Assembly (NCBI GenBank): GCA_016946835.1
Contig: JACVTC010000118.1
Span: forward strand, 1-64,000
DNA length: 64,000 bases
Origin: Neocallimastix lanati (nom. inval.)
Taxonomy: Eukaryota; Neocallimastigomycota; Neocallimastigomycetes; Neocallimastigales; Neocallimastigaceae
Reading direction: 5' to 3'
Positions 1 to 11,700 of the stretch are shown piece by piece (the stretch's first letter is position 1; each line of letters begins with the position of its first letter). Under the pieces are notes generated by a model, which saw only the letters and a program-made list of their open reading frames with translations, ran no database searches and was not told where the DNA came from. The translations under genes and the position numbers were made by a program.

Positions 1-20
1 TTGTCCATGTATCTTTTTGC
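1..20 (-). repeat. End of a Ty3/gypsy LTR cut by the window edge
   Basis: The first 20 bases (ending in a degenerate ccatgtatct...) match the terminal bases of the LTR at 7233-7774 and of the solo LTRs at 22821-23378 and 23383-26448. In element orientation (minus strand) this is the start of the 3' LTR of the decayed element to its right. Only the edge is visible. Confidence 0.5.
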
Positions 21-2930
21 GAGATCTCTAGAATATATTTGATATATCCTAGATTATTCACGAAATCCATATATGTCCCTTAAAAAGGCATTTCCTTTCT
101 TGATTTCATTAATAGCATACTAGAAGCCAATTAGGTGTATCATATTGGATAATTCATCACAGCATACTAAAATACAACATGTCCTTATGGTTTCCCTTAA
201 AAATCCATTCTCTTTTTAATTTTTCTTTTCATTATTAACTCGATTATAAAGTCTAGTTGAAACCAGTATTTGGGATCCTAATAACTATATCATATTCTTT
301 ATCGATGTCATCTTTTTGAATATTGCAGATTTTACAGGCTTTGATGTTGCCTTATATAATCTTATTCATTTTGACCGTTAGAAATTTCTTGTGACCATAT
401 CTGTTGTTTAATCTATCCACAAATAGCCTAAGCTCTTTTAATGGTATTTAAGTTAAATTATCTCTAAATAGTGAAGGTACGTAGTCTTATTCTGGATTTT
501 CCTTTATTACTAAAAGAGCATCTACTTCTCGTAAAGGGTTATTGTAGCTATTTCTACTTCCTTCAACTATATATTAAATTATTTCTGAGTCATTTTATTT
601 TATTGGTGAGCAGGATTGATATAATCCATAAAGTTCGCAATTACAGATAATTATTTGGTTTTTCCATCATCCTCATTAAATCCTGCCACTTGGTCAAGTC
701 ATAAAAGACTATTCTCATCAAAATCCTCACCTTCTCTCTTTACTCTCGAGAGAACTATTTCCAGGTCTATAAACTATCTAAAACTAGTATATGGGAAAAT
801 AATTCTTGACACCTGATTTGACTAGTATTTAGCAATTGCGATTGGTGGCGAACAGCAAATTTTATGATCTTTATAAACATTAATCTTATGCTTTGCACCA
901 TGAAGTAATTGACGTCATTTGGTGAATGCCGTCTTTATTGATAATAGTTTTTTTTCTGTAATTTAGTAATTAAATTAGTCTTTCTGGGTGTCTTAAAATT
1001 GTAGTAGATTGGATGAAAGGTTTTGTCGTTTCTATTTTGTAGTAATACTCCTTCTATATAATAATTAAACAGTATCATATATGACAAAGAACTATTTATC
1101 GTGTTCAGGAAAAGCTAGCACTGCTGGGAGGAAAGAACTTCATTCAATTAATTTAATAAGTATTCTTCGAACATGATCTAAATTTTCCTCTAACGTTTAT
1201 TAGAATGCTGCTATACTACTCTGTCATCTAAGTAGACTTGCAGTACTTCCAATATCTTCACTAAATCTATTGTTCACAAAAATTTTAATTACTGTGGATG
1301 CATTGGTTAACTCAAAAATATTACCATATACTCAAAATGACTGAACTTAGTATTAAATATTGTTTTATATTCGTCACTCTCTTATATTTACATTAAGTTA
1401 TAGGCAAATTTCAGATTAAATTTGAAAAGCACTATATTTCTTTTATATCCATATAAACTGCACTAAATCTAGGAATAGACTATTTGTTTCTTTTGACCCA
1501 TTTGTTCAGTTTCATGTAGTCGTAATTCACTTGATTTTTTCGTCACGAATAACGCTGGACACCTGCAAAATATATTGACTTAATAAATCCCTTAGTTAAG
1601 TTCTAGTCAATGTATTCCTTTAAACCTTTTTCTTCCCTTTGACTAGAAGGGTAAATTGGTCCTTTATAATGTGTTGTATAAGGATCGAGATCTATCTTAC
1701 TTTAATAAAGTTTGCGATTCTACCTTCTCTTCTTCAACTTTATCTTTATTATTATTCTGTATTATGTATATGCTATCACCTTCACACTTTCCTAGTGAGT
1801 CTACATCAAGTAGCTGTGGTCTTTCACCAGCAATCTTATAAACTTATTGAAGCTGCTCTTGGACATCTACCTATTGATATATCAGGCGTCCATCAGTGAA
1901 TTTTGAAGTTAATATAATGGTTAATGGCATAGCCACTCCTACATCTCGTTGTAAAGTCATATAAGTTTGTTCTATTGGTGAGTTCATCAACCATCTTTAC
2001 CTCTATTTTGAACTCATCCGTTACATGTGGTATCAATACTTTACCATTACCAGTAGTAAATGACTAAAATTTATTTTAAAACTTAAATTTAATTTTTAGC
2101 CAACAGTAAATGGATCGTCACATCATTTAACTATATCGTCTATTTGGTATTACTTTTAAGCAATTCATTATAATATTAAAATAGGCTTAGCTTGATGAAA
2201 CTTCTAGTGTTTACCAAAATAATGGTTTAGCCTATTCATAAAAATTTTTTCATACCTTCTTTAATTATTGAATATTGGAATGTAACTTTCGTACTCCGCA
2301 GAGTACGCATCAGTGATCTCTACGTTCACGATTTAGCATTTTATGAACTTTTGTGGAGTTGGTCGGTACAGTATCTTAAAGCCGTAACCTTTAATATTAA
2401 TATAAGGTTGAATAGGTTTATTAATCGGCAACTACCCATTCTCTTGAATTCCCCAAGCTAAATATCCAAATCTTTCATCCTCTTTTTGTTGTGTTTGATT
2501 TAGCTCAATTAATCTTTCGATATTTTTTTCTAATTCATTATTATACAACTTTGTCTAATTTTGATTCTCTTCTAATAATAATTAAATCTTATTAATTTAT
2601 GGATCCCTTTTTTTGAGGTCTTGCTGGAATTTCTTTCTTTTTTCCTAGTTTTCTTTCAGGTAGGTTTCGATATTATAAATTTCATATTCCACTATTACTT
2701 CTTTTCCTTTTCCTACGGTAATCTGCTGCTGCAGGATTTCATCCATTATACGAAGTTCAGCCACACTAGCCTGACTGCCTGTTTCATCGTTTGCCACTCT
2801 CTTCTCAATTTCACAAAACCACTTGTCTAACTTGGATAAAGTGGTTTAGCTCTGTTTCATTTTTTTGAAAATTTATTTTCATTTTGTTTTAGCACAGCAT
2901 CTAATTTTGATGACATTTATTACTGACAAC
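21..2930 (-). pseudogene. Heavily decayed Ty3/gypsy gag-pol, minus strand
   Basis: Read on the minus strand this collinearly matches the better-preserved gypsy pol at 7775-10142. Around 140-230 lies integrase-region similarity, 560-1130 the RNase H part (compare 9350-9740), 1440-1660 RT, with a segment near 1645 matching the 'KGPIYP' stretch just upstream of RT in the gypsy element at 39100, and 2400-2930 a gag-like start (MSSKLDAVL.. near 2918, minus). Much of the integrase core is deleted, since about 130 bases here span about 1 kb there. All frames are full of stops, so it is non-functional. Short open frames inside it (for example 1639-1899 plus) are shadows. Family identity is inferred from similarity to the other copies in this window. 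Confidence 0.7.
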
Positions 2931-3099
2931 TAAGTAACACGGTTTTTTTCTTTTCCGACCACCTGTTTATAAATGAAGAAAAATCAAGAGCTCCAATATT
3001 ATTATTATTAATTGGACTTAGATCGATTTTATTACCTACATCGCCACATTTGAATAGTTATACGCCATAATGGCTTTTCTGTAGTATTCGTCTCTTTCG

Positions 3100-3485
3100 T
3101 ATTTCACGAGTTTTATTACTCAATAATAAATACTAACAATTCAACACTTAAAGAATAAAACACAGCACTATTTACTCTATTCATTAATAGAAGGCTTGGT
3201 TTATGTTAAGTATTAATAATTTAATAATATAGTAATTTACTTTTTATTAATAATAAAATGTTTTTTGGTAACTTAAATTAATATTAATACAAGTACGATA
3301 TTAAATTAATTATATGATTTACTTATAAATCTCAATAATTTTAAAATTAAGTAAATAAAAATAAATATTAAGAAATTAATATACAAATATTGAAGGTAAT
3401 TAAACTAACTGTTCTTGAATACATTTCGTAACAATAAATACATCATTCGATAGCTATCTTTTTACCATGTGTCTGTTATACAAAG
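3100..3485 (-). repeat. Degenerate 5' LTR of the 21-2930 gypsy relic
   Basis: Motifs of the LTR family seen at 7233-7774 recur in the same order but degraded: aacacttaaag.., cacagcactatttactctattcatta, a long AT-rich stretch, and a terminal taccatgtgtctgttata. Its place just upstream (minus-strand sense) of the gag-like start near 2918 fits a 5' LTR. The boundary with the internal region is not resolvable by eye. Confidence 0.5.
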
Positions 3486-4239
3486 TTTATACTTTTAAAC
3501 AGTAAATAAAAATATTGAAGTATGCTAATTAATTTATTTTACCAATGTTAATATTTATAATTTAAAAACATTAAACGTAAAATAATTATCAAATGGATAA
3601 TTTTTATGTTCTAAAAATAAATAATTCAATATTTATTTGAATAATAATAATCATACTTCAGTAAATTTAATTAATAATTATTCAATATCCAATAGTGAAA
3701 TATTATAATCAAACTCAAATAAAAAAATATACAATAAAAGAAATAATTCAAAAATTAGCATAAAAATGCAAAATTATTATAAACAAAATCTAAAGAACAA
3801 AAAGAAACTTTAAATTAGCTTAATAAACGAATTAAAATGGAATATTTAAACAATAATAAACTTTATAGTGAAAAGGTTATTTCTATGAATAACAGAAATA
3901 ATAATAGTAAATTAATAAAAAAATTAGTTATAAACGTAAAGAATAAAATATAAGTAAACATAATATTGCGAGTAATCAAGCTAGAAAATTAAAATCATTC
4001 GATATAAAAGATATACTTCTGATTAGATAGTAATAACGTAGGTAAACAAAATTGAATTAATAAATAAATCATGGCAGGACCTCTAATAAAATAATAAAAT
4101 ATTATAAATTAAAAGATAATTTTAAGAATAATGTTTCTATTGTGAAAATAAAAGTTTAATGATCCATGTAACTATTAAAATTTATTTATATGAAAGATAA
4201 AAATAAGGTTAGGTTTAAAGTAATTCAAGAAGAATTAAA
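3486..4239. other. AT-rich stretch without a recognisable gene
   Basis: Very AT-rich, with short Asn/Lys-rich plus-strand frames that vaguely resemble the asparagine-rich linker between integrase and RT in the copia element at 61-64 kb. That could make it the upstream part of the copia relic that follows, but the resemblance may be compositional only. Confidence 0.35.
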
Positions 4240-5505
4240 GTGAAAAAAATTAAATTTTACTAATATGAATGTAGTATCGAAGAGTACAAATAATATTTTA
4301 CCAAATGGATACTTAAAAATAAAAAAGAAATTCTGAGAGTAAGATAGTTAAATATAAAGCTAAATCAGTAACAAGAGGAATTAACCAAATATATAAAAAT
4401 GATTATAATAATATATTTTCCTAAAGATTCAAACGTGATACTTTTAGATCAATTATTTCTATTGTAGTTCAAAATTACTTCAATAATTACTAGATGGATA
4501 TTAAATTTGCTTATCTTAATTCAAAATAAGATGAAGAAATTTATGTATTGATGCTGAATAGTATAAAATAAAAAGGATTTTATAAATTATATAAAGCATT
4601 ATATGGTCTAAAACAATAAGGTAGAATATGGAATGAATCATTAAATAAGTCATTACTGGAACTAAATTTTAAGAGATTTATAAGTGACCCATATATATAC
4701 ATAAAAAACATAATTATTTTTAAATAAATTTTTCATCAGTTGTATATATCTATAGTATAATCGTTACAAGTACAAATGATGAAATAATTTAATCTACAGT
4801 TGTAGGTGAAGTTGATTTAATAATATAAATTAAGATTATAAAATGTAAGAATGGTTATTTGATTTAATATCATTTTTAATACAGATATGTTTGTTATATA
4901 TAATTTTAAAATGAATATAATGGTTGATTTGATTATCAGCTTCACTACAATTAATTATTCTTCTAATTTGTAAATTCATAGCAAATATGTATTTTCAGTT
5001 ACATCTAAAATAAATTTTTCGTTCTATTAAGTCCAAATAATATTATTGCAATCTCCCAATAAAATACATTTGTATCTGAATGTTTACTGACTATGAGACA
5101 TTCTTTGGATTTATTATTTTTTGATACGAATTATAGTATAATATTGATTAATCAATACTACACCACTGACTATCCTCTAATCCCCATGAACCATTTTCAT
5201 CAGTATATCTGACTTCTGGATTTACGAAAGATTAAAATGAGTATCCTAAAACATTAAATGAACATTTAACATAACCACTAGCACATAGTTCACGTTTCCC
5301 CCATGAGTTTCAATACTTTAATTCCAAACTCATCTATATATTCAACTTGCATATTTTGATTAGAATTTTATTTAACACTATATTTAGAAAATTTAGCTGA
5401 TCAGGATAAATTATCATATTTAACATATATATTAATGGTATTATATTTAAAAATTAATTTTATTCATTTAGCACTATCAATTATTGAACAAAAACTTAGT
5501 TTTTA
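4240..5505 (+). pseudogene. Decayed Ty1/copia reverse transcriptase, plus strand
   Basis: The plus-strand conceptual translation, ignoring stops, has copia RT landmarks in order: MDIKFAYLNSK then DEEIYV near 4495-4545, GFYKLYKALYGLKQ near 4575-4618, GRIWNESL, then a SDPYIYIKN-like segment near 4690. These align with LDIKAAYLN, KNIYV, GFWLLNKALYDLKQ and GRQWN of the intact copia ORF at 61-64 kb. The YVDD region is unrecognisable, and a weak ENLAD-type C-terminus may lie near 5390. The in-frame stops I read are nearly all TAA. It is dead, with no LTRs recognised. Confidence 0.65.
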
Positions 5506-5638
5506 ATATTAAAATCTTGGTTTTTATTATCTTTATAGGGGTTAATAATAACAATTACTTTCTATTTAACAAAATACGTTACAATAATTTGGAATCTACA
5601 AGATGAAGATTTTTCGGTCTACCGCTGGTATAGAGTTA

Positions 5639-5762
5639 TATTCAAAACTATCATTTAGGAATCAATAATTAACAAATTTTGGACTTGTAATAATGGGCCA
5701 TATTCAAAACTATCATTTAGGAATCAATAATTAACAAATTTTGGACTTGTAATAATGGGCCA
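5639..5762. repeat. Perfect tandem duplication of a 62-bp unit
   Basis: Bases 5639-5700 and 5701-5762 are the same 62-bp sequence head to tail (starting tattcaaaac, ending aatgggcca). No difference is visible, so the duplication is recent relative to the decayed surroundings. It sits upstream of the plus-strand gag relic and just downstream of a string resembling a tRNA-Met-type primer binding site (tggtatagag, about 5626-5635). Confidence 0.9.
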
Positions 5763-6016
5763 TAATTTAGGGTTTAAATGAACATTTTATCTAATAACTA
5801 GGATTAAAACAATTGAAAATTCTTTTCAATAATCAAAAAATAACCTTTCAAAATTAATATGTCATTTATAAAATTAGTTTACTCGACCATTACCATTTAT
5901 AATTGGACAAAGATCTGGTCGACTTTAATGATAAAATTATAAAGTTATTAATTTTGAGAAAATAAAAAAACCATAAAAAAACCGAAAAAAAAATATTTAT
6001 TTTGAAAGAGTTGGAA

Positions 6017-6830
6017 ATGAGGTTTGATCCTTTATCCTTAGAAGCGATAATGGATCAAGAAAATGATTTAAATTTCGGAGTGGTAAACAAACCACCATAA
6101 TTCACCGGAAGAAATCAAGATCTTGAAGGCTTCCTGACAATGGTTGAATTAGCCATGAAATCAAAGTCAAACCAATTTCAAGACGAAGGAAGTAAAGTAC
6201 GATTTCTTATGTATTACATGCTTGGAAAATCTTTGGAATGGGTTTCTTGCCTATGTAGAAATAATAATCCGTTACTTTATTCATACGATGATTTTGTGAA
6301 AGAATTAAAATCAAATTTCGGTGATTATACAAGTGAGTCTATAGTTGCAAATAGAAAGCTTTGTAATATTTATCCGAAGAAGAATGGGCACGTATTTGAA
6401 TATATTGCAGAATTTAATAGGATCGCTCAATATTCTGATTTTAATGAAAGTACAAAATTTTATATGATTATTAAAGGATAAAAACAACCATTAAAAGAAA
6501 AACTTTCTCTAGTCGATCCAAATCCTAGATTTTTTGTTAGGTTAAATACTACTGTATTAAAAATAGAAAACTTACTCAAAAATATTGAAAAGGAAAAATC
6601 TTTCACTAATATTGCTACTCATAATGACTCAATGGATATCGACCTTTACCATATAAAAAGAGGTCCTAACGAGATTAAATATAATTACTGTACGGAAATG
6701 TATAAAGAAGGAAAGAGAGATTATTCTAAATAAAAAACGAAGGGCGTTTGTTTCCTATGAAAACAAACAGGATATCTCAAATTCAATTGTCCAAAAAAGA
6801 TTAAACCGAAAAACTTAAAGATTGATCAAA
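6017..6830 (+). pseudogene. Ty3/gypsy gag (capsid and broken zinc knuckle)
   Basis: One frame from ATG 6017 reads as a Ty3-type gag: an N-terminal segment, a capsid-like retrotransposon-gag domain (clear from FTGRNQDLEGFLTMVEL onward, with LGKSLEW and VFEYIAEFNRIA), then a basic tail with a nucleocapsid knuckle CFL-stop-KQTGYLKFNC near 6750-6795. The second Cys of the CCHC motif is TGA and the His position reads Tyr. In-frame TAA codons also occur near 6098, at 6479-6481 and near 6731. The frame itself is otherwise preserved, so decay was by point change. No protease or RT follows within 400 bases, so pol is missing. The open part is 6140-6481 (113 codons). Confidence 0.75.
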
Positions 6831-7232
6831 ATTAATCTAATTTTCTAAATATAATTAAAATCTAATCTAAACTTATAAATATAATACTATCTTTTAAACT
6901 AAAATATAAAATTATACAAATACGGAAACTTGTTAATTATTCTTTTAAATGTACAATGTAAAAAAATAAATAAAAGTAATGTTTTACATTAAATTAATAA
7001 TTATGTGAATAATTTAAATAAATTATTAATATTAATAAGTGTATAAATAATAATTATATAATTAAATTTTCTAATAATATTTATGTGTATGAATAATTAC
7101 AATATTAATAAATTTGTTAATAATATTTCAATGAATGAATTAGTTATAATTTAAATAAATTTATAATTATTATCAATAATTATAAAGACTATGAAATAAT
7201 AATTATTTATTAGTTAATATTTATTATTTCTT
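6831..7232. other. AT-rich spacer, nothing recognised
   Basis: Simple A/T sequence between the gag relic and the LTR at 7233. I see no coding frame, repeat boundary or RNA gene. Confidence 0.6.
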
Positions 7233-7774
7233 ACAGTCGGTTTAATGTAACTAAAATAACGAATAAAAGACTTAACAAAAATTACCATAACTTAACACCT
7301 CTCTATTCGAGTTGTTAAAATAAACACTAAAATTCACTATAATTATATAATTTAAACAAGAATATAGAGCAGCACTTTATAACTCTATTCGTTATTAGTT
7401 ACTGCGCTTACACTACGATATTTGATATATTTTTAATAATTAATTTTTATTTATATATATTAATATTTATTGTAACATTTCACGTTAATAGTAACGCTAG
7501 TGTTTTACAATTACAAGTGCAATTATTTTTATACATGTAAATAAATTAAGGATTGGTAAATAATTTAATTTAACATGATTTACTAATTATCTAATAAAAA
7601 TATATATAACTAAATAATTATTAATAAAATAAAGTATAAAATAATAAAATTTAATGTACGAAAATTAAGTAAAGATTTTATTTGATTAGCTAGAATTGCT
7701 AACTATATATAGATATGTTACTTAACCAAAAGACTATCATTGAATAGGCTTAATGTTGCCATGTATCTATTACA
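7233..7774 (-). repeat. 3' LTR of the gypsy relic at 7775-10142
   Basis: About 540 bp, the same family as 22821-23378 and 23383-26448 (shared: aacttaacacctctctattcgag, gcagcactttataactctat, taatagtaacgctagtg, ccatgtatctattaca). It ends in ttaca at 7774. The next bases on the minus strand before it are purine-rich (TTGGGAGAGACC), as expected for a polypurine tract abutting a 3' LTR. The left boundary is approximate because the first 20 bases are diverged. Confidence 0.75.
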
Positions 7775-10142
7775 AGGTCTCTCCCAAGGAACAAGTTACT
7801 AATGGTTGACGACGTTAGCAATAAACTTGCTATAACTAAAATCTTGGTAATCCTACAGCAACTCTGCATAGTATGTCATTCTTGTACGCAACCAGGTATT
7901 GATATTGCCCTTGGTGTTTCTTAGATCCTAGGATATGAATTATTGTTTGATTACCAGTAGGAGCTAGTACTAACGTTTTAGGCAACTTGTAGTATGGTTC
8001 CAATTCGTTAACGTGGAACACAGGATACATATTGAGAAATAGTGAGCGACTAATATCTAACCGATAATTCTTCTTTTCCTCGTCGACACCTGTCACCTTA
8101 AATTGTCCATACTTTCTGGTTGTTAGCTTGTAAAAAGGTAATACATCGTAGTTTTCTGGCTTCTTTAATACACTTTGTCTAGTAACATATATCTGGGGAA
8201 ACTATCTGTTCGACTTTTATCCATGTTATCCAGGTATCTGGTTTGGGCGATTTCTAGGATGTGTTTGAGATTACCTAAATTGTGAGCAAAACTATCGATC
8301 ATCTTTACTTCATCGAATGAGTGTACTAGGTCTGCTGTTTTTGGGGAATTATGTACTTGGTAGTTATACAAAGCAAGGAATGGAGATTGTTTGGTAGAAG
8401 CGTGAATGGAATTGTTGTAGCAGAACTCTGCTAAAAAACAAGTAGTCCATCCAGCTTTCCATCCAGCTTTCATCATCGTAGTTTACGACAAAACACAGTA
8501 AATAAGTTTCTACGTAGGCATTGTTCCTTTCAACTTGGCCTACTGTTTCGTGGTGACTTGTGGTGGCGTAGTTTATTTCAGTCCTAAAGAACTCTAGCAA
8601 CTCCTTCCATACTTGACTTGTAAACTGGGTTCCTCTATCGGTAGTTATAACTTTAGGGAATCCTTGCAGCCTGTAAATTTCTTTCAGGAACTCATCGGCA
8701 GTCTCGTTAGCGTTAGGCAGATGTTTAAATTCTATTAAGGGTATCATCTTGGTCAATTTATCGCAGCATACCAAAATTCATCCTGCACATCTTGTTTTCC
8801 AAGCATAACCTTTATCGTTGAATTCTACATTTCACTGGCAGATCCGTAATAAAATCTGGTTGGATCTCTTGCCATGCTATTTCTGCAAACGGAACTCTCA
8901 CAGCCGTACCATATTCTTTATTAATGTCATCTTTCTTCGTATCGTAGGTTTTACAAGCTCTCACGTAGTCTGAAATATCCTTCCTCATCTTCACCCAAGT
9001 AGAAATTTCTAGATACCAGGTCCGAAATCTTATCTATTCCTAAGTGTCCTGCGTACTCCGAACCATGGTTTAATTGTATGATTGTTTTCCTAAACGTTGT
9101 GAGCACATAAACTTGTTCAGAATTTTCTTTTCTTACCAGAAGATCATCTACTTCCAGCCAATGCTTCTTGTTGAAGTTATTTCTTGTGTCTTCTGCCAAA
9201 TCTTTGATTATTTCTTGAGCCATCTTGTCCTGTCGGTAGGCCTGCTTAATATCGTCTACAAGTTGGTAGCTAAAGCTAAGTAGCTAGTTTCACCATCTAC
9301 GTCATCAAATTCTACCATCTGCTCTGGTTTCAAGAGGCTATCTTTATCAAAGTCCTTACCCTCTGTCTTCTCCATTTCTACTCTTGAGAGGGGCATCGGC
9401 TTTACCATTCTTTTTTCCAGGCCTATAAACTATTTCAAACCAATATGTAGCGAATAGTTCTTGCCATCTAGTTTTTCTTGGGGTCTGTAATTGTGGTTTG
9501 GTATCAAATAACAGATTCCTCTGGTCACTATAACCAATAATTTTATGCTTCGCACCTTGAAGTGAGTTTTGCCATTCCGTTAAAGCAGTTTTAAAGGCTT
9601 GTAGTTCTTTCTCTGTTATCGAATAGTTCACCTCAGCCTTGCTGAGTGTCTTTGAGTAGTAGTACTTCTTCTATAGTATAATTAATAGCATCAGACTCTA
9701 CAAAGAATTGTTTTTCATGGTCGAGATATGCTAACACTGGCGGTAAGCATTTCCTTCAAATTGTGGATTGCGGCTAAATCCTCTTCGACCCATTCGAACT
9801 TTTCTTTCTTCGAGGTTATCTTAAATCGTGGCTTGGCTATTTCAGAAAAGTTTCTTATAAAATTTCTATAATAATTGCAAAAGCCTAAAAAGCTTTGCAT
9901 CTGTTTTACATTTTCTGGTTGTGACCATTCAGTTACAGCCTTCATCTTGTCTGGGTTAGTCTCTACACCATCTTTGTTGACCATATGTCTTAAAAATGAA
10001 ATCTTCAGCTTGTGTAGCTCACACTTAAAGTCACACCTAATTCGAGAAATCCAAAAGAATCCCAATTGATACTTAGGATAATGAAATATTAAATTTTTGA
10101 TTTCTAAAATAAATCCAAAATCATTCTCCTTATATATAATTG
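7775..10142 (-). pseudogene. 3' half of a Ty3/gypsy pol: end of RT, RNase H, integrase
   Basis: On the minus strand, frames broken by several shifts and stops give, in order: the RT C-terminus (SFLGFCNYYRNFIRNFSEIA, about 9870), RNase H (NYSITEKELQAF, 9631 down), integrase zinc domain (NHGSEYAGHLG, then VRACKTYDTK where the last Cys is Tyr), integrase core with TDRGTQF (about 8645) and VGQVER (about 8520), and a C-terminal domain around 7836-8170 (FHVNELEPYYKLPK). The breaks near 9655, 8950, 8800, 8400 and 8120 make it inactive. The RT palm, protease, gag and 5' LTR are absent, because the sequence stops at the LINE poly(A) tract. The last ~85 bases (10056-10142) do not look like gypsy and may be filler. 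Confidence 0.85.
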
Positions 10143-10176
<34 letters not shown>

Positions 10177-10198
10177 TTTGAAGGTTTGAAGACATCTC

Positions 10199-11700
10199 TT
10201 ACCCAAAAAAAACTTTTTTTATTTCACATGTTTTCTTACCATTTAATTTCTTATCCAAAGTCCTTGATTCTTTAGTCCATGAGTAATGTAACATAGTAGG
10301 AATATTATTAGTGAGATGATTAATAATACAGGAGGAATTTTTCCATTTTCTAAAGCATCGTAATTGAGATATAGCACAGATAGCTGAAAGAGGAGGTATT
10401 CTCAATTCACGAGTAATATCATAGAGACTAAAAGAAGAATTGCGAGATTTAAATCCATAACTCCAATAAAGTCCTCTATTAATAATTTTTTGAGCTTTAG
10501 AATATCTTCTCTTATTTGAACCAAAGAAAGGAGCATAATATATAACAAGACTAAGAATAAACGAAATTAAAACATATTTCTTCAATGGGAGAGGAATAGA
10601 TTTATTAATAAAAAATCGAAAGTACAAATGTAACTTATTATTTAAATTACTGTTTAATTTGGATTGTATAGATTTCAATGATAAAGATCCATTAAAAGGA
10701 ATACCAAGATAAGTATAGTTGTCAGTTTTAGGTAATTTGTTACTACCAATAAAGAAAGATGAATATTCATAATTTATCGGTTTAACAAAGTTAATCGGTT
10801 TTACAACAAGAGTAGCACACTTATTAATTCCAAAAGTCATTTCATTTTTAAACTTTATTCAAAATTTTCTTAAGAGCTTGTTTAGATGGAGCAACTAAAA
10901 CAATATTATCGTCAAAAAGTCCACCACAACAATATTGAGAATCTAAATATACACCATACTTATCACAATTATCCAGTACATCATTAATGAACAAATTGAA
11001 TAAAATAGGAGATAGAGGGCATCCTTGTCTAACACCACGATTAATCGAAAATTATTCTGAGAGATTACCATTTAAAAAAAGCACGAGCTTAAGAGGATAG
11101 ATAAAGATTCTTTAAAAAGAGATGACATTTATCTCTAATTCTTAAGTTATATAATTTAGTCAAAATATTAAAGATAGGTACTGAATCATAGGCATTTTTA
11201 AGATCGAGAAAAGCAAGATAAGTAAAATTTCCTTGAAATTTTCTTTTTTGACATATCTCTCTAATTGAAATATATAAACTTATACATTCTTCTTTATTTC
11301 TAAATCCAAATTGTTCAGGTCTAACAAATTTATGTTCAAGGGAATATTTAGCAATTTTATTAGTAATAATCTTTGAAATAATTTTTAAGCTAACATTAAT
11401 AAGAGAAATACCACGATAATTATTACAATCTGAAAGATCTCCTTTTTTTGGAATTGATATTATAGAAACCGAATTCCAATCTTCAGGGAAATCACCATCC
11501 CATATTTTGTTAAATAATGGAAGTAAACATTTAGCACACTTAGTAGTGATCATCTGAAGAATCATTTTGATTATCGGATAAATCAGATTTACTAAAGAAG
11601 GCTTTAAAAAATTCAATGGGAATACCATCGGGTCCAGGAGCTTTATTATTTTTCATATCAAGTACAGTGTTTTGAATTTCTTTCAGGGTAATAGAGTCAT
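10199..11700 (-). pseudogene. LINE reverse transcriptase and C-terminal region
   Basis: RT motifs read on the minus strand: NKAPGPDGIPIEFF (end of the upstream frame, about 11630), IPKKGDLSDCNNYRGISL (about 11450), FVRPEQFGFR (about 11320), LAFLDLKNAYDSVP (about 11205), GVRQGCPLSPILFN (about 11025), then GGLFDDNIVLVAPS (about 10905), where most LINE RTs have F/YADD. After it comes a 213-codon open frame (10840-10199) containing TYLGIPFNG, typical of the region following the palm. There are frame breaks near 11560, 11070 and 10845. The altered catalytic box and breaks argue against activity. Confidence 0.85.
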
